Part shown: piece after piece, positions 1-5,045 of the stretch
Position numbering within the stretch: position 1 is the first letter of the stretch
Layout of the letters: every line of letters begins with the position of its first letter
DNA from: GWB1-54-5 sp035290085
GTDB lineage: Bacteria; Patescibacteriota; Gracilibacteria; Peribacterales; Peribacteraceae
Reading direction: 5' to 3'
DNA length: 5,552 bases
NCBI GenBank assembly: GCA_035290085.1
Contig: DATDVK010000083.1
Coordinates: 1-5,552, forward strand
The notes under the pieces: generated by a model
Databases searched by the model: none
What the model was told of the DNA's origin: nothing
Seen by the model: the letters and a program-made list of their open reading frames with translations, nothing else
Made by a program: the position numbers and the translations under genes

Positions 1-1307
1 CCCCCGCTTTCGATACCTGTCTGGCTGCCGCACCAGTAGGAGGCGTAGAGTGCCGCACAGACGGCAAGAACTGAAAGTCCGGTCGATTCCATGCCGATCG
101 CCGTTCCTGCGATGATGTTGGTCGCATGTCCTGTGGTGGAAGCCTTTGCGATTGCCTGGACCGGCCGGTGGTCCTTACTCGTGTAGTAGTCCGTGATGTA
201 GACAAATGCGATACTTGTGAGCACACCTGCGATCCCGGCAAAGAAGAACCATGGAGCAGAATTGCGCAGGTTCGTCATATTGCGGAGCATGTCCATCCAC
301 GAAACAGACACTCCTTCCACAGAAAGATTATTGAGCATGAGTGCCGAAGAGACGAAGAGTGCAATTGTAGTGAGGACAGCTGTTATCCAGAATCCGCGTG
401 TGAGCGCTTTCATCGGTGTGTCGTTCTTCCTCATTTTCACGGTGTACACTCCGATGATCGAAGCGATGAGCCCGAATGCACGGAAGATGAGAGGGAAGAG
501 AATCCCCTTGAGCCCGAAGACCGGGTACAGGGCGACTCCAAGCACCATGGCGCCGATGTTTTCTGCGGAAATGCTCTCGAACAAATCTGCGCCGCGTCCC
601 GCACAGTCGCCGACGTTGTCGCCCACAAGGTCTGCGATGACCGCCGGGTTCCGGGGATCGTCCTCCGGAATGCCTGCCTCGATTTTCCCAACAAGATCGG
701 CTCCCACATCCGCCGCTTTGGTGTAGATCCCTCCGCCGAGCTGTGCGAACAGGGCGACGAAGCTTGCTCCAAAGCCGTAGCCGACGATGAGAGCCGGGAT
801 GGTCTCCACCGCACGCCCGAGCCCGAAACGATAGAGGATGTACAGGCCTGAGATTCCCAGAAGCGAGAGCGCGGTGATGACGATTGCGGACACTGTTCCC
901 CCGCGGAGAGCCATCTTGAGTGCGTCGTTGAGCCCGCGCTGTGCCGCGTCTGCTGTTTTGAGATTCGCCCGTGTGGCGACGATCATGGAAACAATACCGG
1001 AGAGACCGGAGAGCAGGGCTCCGAGCAAGAACGATCCGCCTATTTCAAATCCCATGGTCCAGCCTTCTGTTCCTCCTACGAAACCGTAGACAACGATCAT
1101 CGCTGCGGCGACAACAATGCTGAGGATGGCAATTGTTCGGTACTGGCGTTTCACGAATGCATTCGCGCCCGTACGGATTGCATGCGCTACTTTCTGCATT
1201 GCGGCATTGCCATTCCCTGCAGAAGCAACTTCGTGCCAGAAGACGAGACTCCAGAGCAGGCCGAGCAATGCGATGACTGGTGCGAGAAATTCGAGAGAAG
1301 CAGACAT
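1..1307 (-). CDS. hppA: Membrane-bound ion-translocating pyrophosphatase, N-terminal 435 residues (C-terminus beyond window)
   Basis: Integral membrane enzyme that hydrolyses pyrophosphate and pumps H+ or Na+ across the cytoplasmic membrane. The reading frame stays open from the ATG at 1307 to the left edge, giving 435 of the roughly 660-800 residues usual for the family. Diagnostic motifs in order: HAIRTGANAFVKRQY (42-56), GGGIYTKAADVGADLVGK (191-208, pyrophosphate/Mg binding), EDDPRNPA (215-222), VGDNVGDCAGRGADLFES (228-245) and KASTTGHATNIIAG (388-401). Hydrophobic helices alternate with these loops, the first at about 6-25. Where many relatives have GMAADLFE this one has GRGADLFE. The residue that separates K+-dependent from K+-independent enzymes lies in the missing part, so the ion pumped cannot be called. 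The start is supported because helix 1 and the 42-56 motif need it and no earlier in-frame ATG exists. There is no Shine-Dalgarno sequence; a TTTTCC pyrimidine tract precedes the ATG. Confidence 0.96.
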   Translation of the reverse strand, partial: MSASLEFLAPVIALLGLLWSLVFWHEVASAGNGNAAMQKVAHAIRTGANAFVKRQYRTIAILSIVVAAAMIVVYGFVGGTEGWTMGFEIGGSFLLGALLSGLSGIVSMIVATRANLKTADAAQRGLNDALKMALRGGTVSAIVITALSLLGISGLYILYRFGLGRAVETIPALIVGYGFGASFVALFAQLGGGIYTKAADVGADLVGKIEAGIPEDDPRNPAVIADLVGDNVGDCAGRGADLFESISAENIGAMVLGVALYPVFGLKGILFPLIFRAFGLIASIIGVYTVKMRKNDTPMKALTRGFWITAVLTTIALFVSSALMLNNLSVEGVSVSWMDMLRNMTNLRNSAPWFFFAGIAGVLTSIAFVYITDYYTSKDHRPVQAIAKASTTGHATNIIAGTAIGMESTGLSVLAVCAALYASYWCGSQTGIESG

Positions 1308-1374
1308 GTGATGGAGAGGAAAAGAACCTAAGGAATGGCATGCAGAGGCTTATTGCTCCACATTTTCGTAAGAA

Positions 1375-1402
1375 AGCGTACGGGACTCGCCTCTGTTGTC
1401 AA
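1375..1402 (-). promoter_or_regulatory. Probable sigma70-type promoter of hppA
   Basis: On the minus strand a perfect -35 TTGACA (1402-1397) is followed, after a 16-nt spacer, by TACGCT (1380-1375), which keeps the TAnnnT core of a -10 box. Transcription would start near 1368 and give a leader of about 60 nt before the hppA ATG at 1307. This separates hppA from the upstream same-strand gene that ends at 1441. Inferred from the sequence only; the -10 match is 3 of 6. Confidence 0.5.
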
Positions 1403-1432
1403 GGATGACTCTCAAGAATCAACGGCATCCTT
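1401..1432 (-). other. Inverted repeat between the coiled-coil gene and hppA
   Basis: AAGGATG (1401-1407) and CATCCTT (1426-1432) form a perfect 7-bp stem with an 18-nt loop, 9 nt downstream of the stop codon of the coiled-coil gene. No T-run follows, so it is a poor intrinsic terminator. Its edge overlaps the hppA -35 hexamer by two bases, so it could instead be a protein-binding site. Function unknown. Confidence 0.35.
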
Positions 1433-1440
1433 CTCTGTGT

Positions 1441-2115
1441 TTAGGGCAGAGAACCGGATAGGTGCGCTCTCGCTCGCGGCTCATGGGTGGACATCCTCTG
1501 TTGTATTTCCACTTCGAATTTCTGCATGTGGTGCATGAAAGCCGGCACCATCTTCTCTCCTCCGGCGATTGCCGCCTGTAGACCGGTACGGATGCTCCTC
1601 CAGACGGAGGCAATAATCTTGCGTTCCCGGGTGTAGGGTTTCCTCACCTGCTGCGGTGTTGTTTCCGGTTCTTCTTCAAATGGAGTATCCAGTGCGAGGA
1701 ATTTCTCTGCCCACTCTGCAGCAAGATCGGGGAAATCCGATACAGTGGTGTCTTCGATTTGTTGGGAGAAGAGCTTTCGGAACTCGACTATTTTCTGCAG
1801 GTGCGTATCTATTTCAGCCTGGATTTCGTCGCGCTGGGTTCTGTGTTCGCCCACAATCGCACGCACTTCCGGCACTGCACTTCCATTTCTCCGCAGTAAC
1901 ACTTGGAGCTTTCTCCTCTTCCGCAGCGCTCGTAATTTCTGCACACGCTGCTCACGGGCTTCAAGAAGATGTTTCTCTGTGCAGAGCAGTCGTTCCATGT
2001 TCGTTTGTGTCGCGAGCACGAGTGCTTCCAGTGCCATGGCGTGCATGCTTTTTCTCTGGTCTGTCACTTCGGGTATCTGAGGGGCCGGTAGATCTGTGTC
2101 CGGGGATTTTGCCAT
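1441..2115 (-). CDS. Hypothetical coiled-coil protein, 224 aa
   Basis: Not recognised. The protein is soluble, with no signal peptide or membrane helix. After a proline-rich, probably disordered head (1-20) comes a long charged helical stretch (about 23-122) rich in Glu, Gln, Arg and Leu, with a very basic patch RALRKRRKLQVLLRR (62-76), suggesting a coiled coil that could bind nucleic acid or another acidic partner. An acidic linker (FEEEPETTPQQ, 146-156) leads to a second helical region (about 160-208) and a short tail. The ATG at 2115 is favoured because the first five residues, MAKSP, are identical to the start of the upstream gene, and because a GGAGGGG purine run lies 13 nt upstream. That spacing is long and the run sits in a hairpin. 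It follows the membrane-protein gene on the same strand after 59 bp, so co-transcription is likely. Confidence 0.75.
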   Translation of the reverse strand: MAKSPDTDLPAPQIPEVTDQRKSMHAMALEALVLATQTNMERLLCTEKHLLEAREQRVQKLRALRKRRKLQVLLRRNGSAVPEVRAIVGEHRTQRDEIQAEIDTHLQKIVEFRKLFSQQIEDTTVSDFPDLAAEWAEKFLALDTPFEEEPETTPQQVRKPYTRERKIIASVWRSIRTGLQAAIAGGEKMVPAFMHHMQKFEVEIQQRMSTHEPRARAHLSGSLP

Positions 2116-2127
2116 AACACGTGTCTT

Positions 2128-2147
2128 TCCCCTCCATCAGAAGGGGG
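2128..2147 (-). promoter_or_regulatory. Hairpin burying the SD-like sequence of the coiled-coil gene
   Basis: On the minus-strand transcript CCCCTTC (2146-2140) pairs with GGAGGGG (2135-2129) around a TGAT loop, giving 7 bp with one G-U and a possible eighth wobble pair. The 3' arm is the only good Shine-Dalgarno-like sequence seen in the window, so folding would hide it. No U-run follows, so a terminator is less likely. It could tune translation of the downstream gene relative to the upstream one; that role is inference. Confidence 0.4.
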
Positions 2148-2174
2148 CAGTAACGCCGCACTCTACCACAAGGG

Positions 2175-2624
2175 TTAATTGCGCAACTCCACAAAAATAT
2201 CGCTAATTGCTTCCGGCAATTCCTTCAGCCTGCCTTCATGCATGATTTCCCATATGAGCCATGTTGCTGTGAGAGCGCTTGTTACCATGAATGTCGCTTT
2301 GAGGAGCTCAGAGCTCATCCATACGAGTTTGTTGAAGTCCGATGTGGCGAGAGCCAGGAGCATGGTGATGAGGAGCGAAAGAGGGTGGATCCATCGTCTC
2401 TTCCCAAGCATCTTCAGATTGCGCTGCAGACAAATGAGAGCTTTGTCCTCTGTGACGGTGATGAGTTTCTGCGTGACGTTGTAGTTATGTGCGATGACTT
2501 TCACGGAAGGAACTGGTGTTAGCGGAATGTGCTCGCTCATGCCTGTGTGGTTGGCGGGGGAGAAGGGAAAAGGAGCGTTCTCTTTCGAGAGCTCAGCTGT
2601 AAGGGGTTCCGGTGATTTTGCCAT
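2175..2624 (-). CDS. Hypothetical small membrane protein with two transmembrane helices, 149 aa
   Basis: Not recognised as a named family. The N-terminal ~60 residues are hydrophilic and proline-rich. They are followed by a helical segment VTEDKALICLQRNLKMLGKR (57-76), a first hydrophobic helix (about 79-95, ending at TSD), a short FNKLVWMSSELLK connection, a second helix (about 109-127) and a charged C-terminal tail. The order basic KRRW, helix, short loop, helix, charged tail suggests a membrane hairpin with both ends in the cytoplasm (positive-inside rule). The open frame reaches back to an ATG at 2687, but the ATG at 2624 is chosen because its first 17 nt match the start of the next gene at 16 positions, and the longer form would overlap the likely promoter. 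There is no Shine-Dalgarno sequence, only a TTTTCCTTTCCTTTTC tract. It is divergent from sufB and probably co-transcribed with 1441-2115. Confidence 0.72.
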   Translation of the reverse strand: MAKSPEPLTAELSKENAPFPFSPANHTGMSEHIPLTPVPSVKVIAHNYNVTQKLITVTEDKALICLQRNLKMLGKRRWIHPLSLLITMLLALATSDFNKLVWMSSELLKATFMVTSALTATWLIWEIMHEGRLKELPEAISDIFVELRN

Positions 2625-2652
2625 TGGTGTAGAAAAGGAAAGGAAAACCACA

Positions 2653-2681
2653 CATTTATCGGTTGGGTGTTCCCAAGTCAA
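2653..2681 (-). promoter_or_regulatory. Tentative promoter of the membrane-protein gene, with a small dyad in the spacer
   Basis: Minus-strand TTGACT (2681-2676, 5 of 6 to the -35 consensus) faces a weak AT-rich GATAAATG stretch (2660-2653) at a 15-17 nt spacing. The spacer contains the dyad TTGGG-TGTT-CCCAA (2663-2676), which could be an operator. The predicted leader of roughly 25-30 nt can fold so that GTGTGG pairs with CTACAC around the pyrimidine tract. The -10 match is poor. Confidence 0.3.
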
Positions 2682-2777
2682 TTGCACTTCACACGGTTTG
2701 GGTGCTGCTTGTAAAAAGAACTGTACATATTTTTTGTGCAGAAAAATGTGTTCGGAATTTCGTGGAACAATGTGTTT

Positions 2778-2795
2778 TCCGCATTATAATGCGGA
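2778..2795. promoter_or_regulatory. Perfect 18-bp palindrome covering the sufB -10 box (probable operator)
   Basis: TCCGCATTATAATGCGGA is identical to its reverse complement over all 18 positions and contains the sufB -10 hexamer TATAAT (2785-2790). A protein dimer bound here would block RNA polymerase, so it looks like a repressor site for sufB. Iron-sulfur genes are commonly controlled by Fur, IscR/Rrf2 or SufR-type regulators. The motif does not clearly match the textbook site of any of them, so the regulator is not named. Confidence 0.6.
2785..2790 (+). promoter_or_regulatory. sufB -10 box (TATAAT) giving a leaderless or nearly leaderless mRNA
   Basis: A perfect TATAAT ends only 8 nt before the sufB ATG at 2799, so transcription should begin within about two bases of, or at, the A of the start codon. 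No good -35 hexamer is visible at 16-18 nt upstream (TGGAAC, 3 of 6, at 16 nt). There is also no Shine-Dalgarno sequence, consistent with leaderless initiation. An activator or the dyad at 2721-2741 might compensate for the weak -35. Confidence 0.6.
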
Positions 2796-2798
2796 TCT

Positions 2799-4205
2799 AT
2801 GACCCCGCAGGCCCCCATCTTCGCAGGCCTGAATCGTGAAGTCTTCGACTCAGCGAATCCTGCCCCGTACGCGGAGGGTGTAGCGCGCGGGCTCACCGAG
2901 GGCCTCATCCGCCAGATGAGTGCAGACAAGCGGGAGCCGGAGTGGATGCTCGCCCGTCGGCTGGAGTCCTTTCGCATTTTCCAAGAGAAACCTCTGCCAA
3001 CATGGGGGCCGGATCTCTCACAGCTCGATTTTGAAAACATTATCTACTACGCAAAGCACGGGGCAGAAGAAACAGATGACTGGGAAAAGGTCCCGGAGGA
3101 AATCCGTCGTGTCTATGACCGCCTCGGAATCCCCGAAGCGGAACGGCGCATGCTTGCCGGGGTTGGTGCGCAGTACGAGAGCGAAATCATCTACCACCAC
3201 CTGAAGGAGCAGTGGGAGAAGGAGGGTGTGATCTTTCTTGATATGGACAATGCGGTACAGCAGTACCCCGATCTCGTCTCGCGGTACTTTATGCAGTGCG
3301 TTCCGCATACCGACCACAAGTTTGCTGCGCTCCACGGGGCGGTGTGGAGCGGGGGGACATTTCTCTACGTTCCTGCAGGAGTGGAAGTGCGGGATCCTCT
3401 GCAGGCGTACTTCCGCATGAATGCGAAGAACATGGGACAGTTCGAGCACACGCTTATCATTGCGGAGGAGGGTGCGAAGGTACACTACATCGAGGGGTGC
3501 AGTGCCCCCAAATATGGGAGCCAGGGTTTACATGCAGGTCTCGTGGAAATTTTTGTGAAGCCCGGCGCATTTGTCCGCTATTCCTCCGTGGAGAACTGGA
3601 GCCGCGATACGTACAATCTCAATACCAAGCGCGCCATTGTGGAGAGGGATGGGACGATGGAGTGGGTGGGAGGGAACATGGGATCCGGCACGACCATGCT
3701 CTACCCATGCTCGATGCTGGTGGGTGAAGGGGCGCGGTGCGACCACATGGCGATCGCATTCGCGAATGAGGGCCAGTGGCAGGATACAGGGGCCAAGGTT
3801 TTCCACATGGCCCCGCACACGAGCAGCAAGGTGGTGAGCAAGAGTATCAGCAAGGGCGGGGGGCGCAGCGTGTACCGCGGTATGCTCAAAATTGCGCCCC
3901 ACGCACACGATTGCACTGCCAATGTGGAGTGTGATGCGCTATTGCTGGATGAGCGGAGCCGCACCGACACCATCCCGGACATCCAGGTCCGCAACAACGA
4001 TGTCACCTTCGCGCACGAGGCGAGAGTGGGGAAACTTTCGGAGGAGGCTCTCTTCTACCTCGGGAGCCGTGGTATTACTGAAGAGGAGGCGAAAGCGATG
4101 ATCGTCAACGGGTTCATAGAGCCCATTGTGCGGCTGCTTCCTCTCGAGTACGCAGTCGAAATGAACCGGCTCATTGAATTAGAAATGGAAGGTTCCGTGG
4201 GGTGA
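2799..4205 (+). CDS. sufB: Fe-S cluster assembly scaffold protein SufB, 468 aa
   Basis: Cytoplasmic scaffold subunit of the SUF system, which with SufC (ATPase) and SufD receives sulfur from SufS and builds Fe-S clusters. The protein has the usual length (about 465-495). The N-terminal helical region carries EPEWMLARRLESFRIF (47-61). Family motifs include VGAQYESEIIYH (122-133), FLDMDNAVQQYPDLVSRYF (146-164), VPAGVEVRDPLQAYFRMN (191-208) and ENWSRDTYNLNTKR (265-278). These run into the right-handed beta-helix core. Expected functional residues are present: Cys234 in EGCSAP (the cysteine taken to receive sulfur in E. coli SufB), Cys378 in NVECDALLLD, and His406-Glu407 in FAHEARVGKLSE near the SufD interface. 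The C-terminal helical part ends with EMNRLIELEM. The ATG at 2799 follows a TATAAT box by 8 nt. No sufC, sufD or sufS lies next to it; the downstream gene is convergent, so sufB seems to be transcribed alone. Confidence 0.98.
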   Translation: MTPQAPIFAGLNREVFDSANPAPYAEGVARGLTEGLIRQMSADKREPEWMLARRLESFRIFQEKPLPTWGPDLSQLDFENIIYYAKHGAEETDDWEKVPEEIRRVYDRLGIPEAERRMLAGVGAQYESEIIYHHLKEQWEKEGVIFLDMDNAVQQYPDLVSRYFMQCVPHTDHKFAALHGAVWSGGTFLYVPAGVEVRDPLQAYFRMNAKNMGQFEHTLIIAEEGAKVHYIEGCSAPKYGSQGLHAGLVEIFVKPGAFVRYSSVENWSRDTYNLNTKRAIVERDGTMEWVGGNMGSGTTMLYPCSMLVGEGARCDHMAIAFANEGQWQDTGAKVFHMAPHTSSKVVSKSISKGGGRSVYRGMLKIAPHAHDCTANVECDALLLDERSRTDTIPDIQVRNNDVTFAHEARVGKLSEEALFYLGSRGITEEEAKAMIVNGFIEPIVRLLPLEYAVEMNRLIELEMEGSVG

Positions 4206-4224
4206 TCCATGTTGTCATTCTGAG

Positions 4225-4260
4225 TCCTTCGACAGGCTCAGAACAGGCTCTGTCGGAGGA
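4225..4260. repeat. REP-like hairpin between convergent genes
   Basis: CCTTCGACAG (4226-4235) pairs with CTGTCGGAGG (4250-4259), with one G-T wobble, plus a closing T-A pair (4225-4260), around a 14-nt loop. The loop region holds an 8-bp direct repeat ACAGGCTC (4232-4239 and 4243-4250). The surrounding text (GTCATTCTGAGTCCTTCGAC) resembles dispersed intergenic palindromes found in many bacterial genomes. It sits 20 nt after the sufB stop and 24 nt after the stop of the convergent gene. It may end or protect both transcripts, though neither strand has a U-run. Only one copy is in the window. Confidence 0.55.
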
Positions 4261-4283
4261 TGGAGGGATCTGCCGGCTGATTC

Positions 4284-4697
4284 CTAGCTTAGTACCTCTT
4301 GTACCTCGGCTGCTACATCACTCTGGCCGGTGGTCACGGAGTTGAGCACTCTGCCGTATTTACTCGGATCATCACTGAGCGCTATTGCCTGGGCTGTGCC
4401 AATAGCTTCCACGAACGGTGTGAAGTCACCTATGAACTCTTCGTATCCTTGGAACAGGTCATCCTCTCCTGCAGCTTTTATTGCGATGGAGTTGCGGTCG
4501 ACGTTGTACTGGACCATGGAGTTATCTGGCAGGACGATCTGCAGCTTCTGGTCTGATACCCAGTACTCACGTCCTGCCTTATCTTCAAAGCGCAGTATGC
4601 CCCTTGCTCGCAGTTCGGAATACGCGAGCCTGGCGAAGCCTCTCTGCTCGTCGTGCCCTGCGGCAAGTTCTTCCGCTCCGGTAAGTCTGTCGCTCAT
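4284..4697 (-). CDS. Hypothetical soluble acidic protein, 137 aa
   Basis: Not recognised. There is no signal peptide or membrane segment. The N-terminal half has a helical stretch (about 7-33, with ARLAYSELRARGILRF) followed by alternating strand-like segments (REYWVSDQKLQIVLPD, 43-58; MVQYNVDRNSIAIKA, 61-75). The helix-then-strands order is loosely reminiscent of a small winged-helix or beta-sheet domain, but no key residues support a family. The C-terminal half is acidic and probably helical (DDLFQGYEEFIGDFTPFVEA, 79-98, then a Ser/Asp/Val-rich tail). The start is well supported: a strong extended -10 promoter lies 25 nt upstream. The predicted leader is only about 17 nt, has no Shine-Dalgarno sequence and carries TTTTCC 16 nt before the ATG. 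It is convergent with sufB and divergent from the 46-aa ORF. Confidence 0.75.
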   Translation of the reverse strand: MSDRLTGAEELAAGHDEQRGFARLAYSELRARGILRFEDKAGREYWVSDQKLQIVLPDNSMVQYNVDRNSIAIKAAGEDDLFQGYEEFIGDFTPFVEAIGTAQAIALSDDPSKYGRVLNSVTTGQSDVAAEVQEVLS

Positions 4698-4721
4698 GAA
4701 GAAGTGGGGAAAACAACTAAT

Positions 4722-4750
4722 ATTATAACATATTTTTATAGATGTGTGAA
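4722..4750 (-). promoter_or_regulatory. Strong extended -10 promoter of the 137-aa protein gene
   Basis: Minus strand: TTCACA (4750-4745, 5 of 6 to the -35 consensus), a 17-nt spacer, then a perfect TATAAT (4727-4722) preceded by TGT, which provides the TGn extended -10 element. Transcription should begin near 4715, leaving a leader of about 17 nt before the ATG at 4697. Confidence 0.75.
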
Positions 4751-4799
4751 TGTTTGCTTTTGCGCAGGACAGAACACGTATTTGATGAACAATGGGCGA

Positions 4800-4828
4800 T
4801 TGACACTATTTGCTAATAATTATATAAT
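4800..4828 (+). promoter_or_regulatory. Consensus sigma70 promoter of the 46-aa ORF
   Basis: TTGACA (4800-4805) and TATAAT (4823-4828) both match the consensus perfectly at the ideal 17-nt spacing. The predicted transcription start, near 4835, is about 3 nt from the ATG at 4838, so the mRNA should be leaderless or nearly so. A 16-bp perfect AT palindrome (4816-4831) overlaps the -10 box and may be an operator, although AT-rich DNA gives such palindromes easily. Confidence 0.8.
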
Positions 4829-4837
4829 TATAACAGA

Positions 4838-4978
4838 ATGAGTAAAGGTCCCAAAGACAGATTCACAGCAGCTGGGGAGTGCATGGAACAGCTCATACAG
4901 CAGAATACCGTGCCGGAGGATGGGGACCAGCGAACAAGGGGCAGGACACGCGATCTTCTTGGGGAACAGTATAGGTAA
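4838..4978 (+). CDS. Small hypothetical protein, 46 aa, with a consensus promoter
   Basis: A 46-codon ORF starting ATG AGT AAA and ending in TAA. It begins MSKGPKDRFTAAGECMEQLI, continues with QQNTVPEDGDQ and ends in an arginine-rich tail with RTRGRTRDLL. The protein is soluble and strongly charged, with a possible short helix (about 9-22), one cysteine (Cys15) and a basic C-terminus that could contact nucleic acid. No known family is recognised. Support comes mainly from context: a perfect TTGACA-17-TATAAT promoter places the transcription start about 3 nt before the ATG, and the ORF fits between the divergent gene at 4697 and the convergent gene ending at 5035. It has no Shine-Dalgarno sequence, so translation would rely on leaderless initiation. 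The alternative is a short RNA gene driven by the same promoter. Confidence 0.6.
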   Translation: MSKGPKDRFTAAGECMEQLIQQNTVPEDGDQRTRGRTRDLLGEQYR

Positions 4979-5027
4979 ACATTGCTTTGATCCTTGCGTC
5001 CACGCGGGCTAAGGGTTTGTGATGTAC

Positions 5028-5045
5028 TGTCCTCTCACGAGGACA
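5028..5045. terminator. Hairpin straddling the stop codon of the 170-aa gene
   Basis: TGTCCTC (5028-5034) and GAGGACA (5039-5045) form a perfect 7-bp stem with a TCAC loop; the TGA stop of the minus-strand gene (5037-5035) lies in the loop. It lies 49 nt past the stop of the convergent 46-aa ORF and could help end both transcripts. No clear U-run follows on either strand, so intrinsic termination is uncertain. Confidence 0.4.

Noticed and set aside
126..851. Long plus-strand open frame (241 codons)
   Set aside because: Lies antisense to hppA, whose motifs are unambiguous. The translation is Cys/His/Arg-rich and resembles no real protein, as expected for a shadow of a GC-rich gene.
1045..1341. 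Minus-strand frame starting at 1341 just upstream of hppA
   Set aside because: Runs out of frame through the hppA start; translation is Arg/Cys-rich with no sign of selection.
1656..2117. Plus-strand open frame of 153 codons opposite the coiled-coil gene
   Set aside because: The minus-strand frame is longer, has natural helical composition, an in-line neighbour and the shared MAKSP start; the plus frame has none of these.
2625..2687. 21-residue N-terminal extension of the two-helix membrane protein from an ATG at 2687
   Set aside because: It would cover the likely promoter and leader, and the MAKSP start at 2624 matches the next gene.
2678..3040. Minus-strand frame overlapping the start of sufB
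   Set aside because: Antisense to the sufB N-terminus and its control region; composition is Ser/Arg-rich and no promoter fits.
3018..3908. Minus-strand frames inside sufB
   Set aside because: Antisense shadows of a highly conserved gene.
4838..4978. Toxin-antitoxin reading of the 46-aa and 137-aa divergent genes
   Set aside because: No recognisable toxin or antitoxin motif, and such pairs are usually co-directional; kept only as unknown genes.
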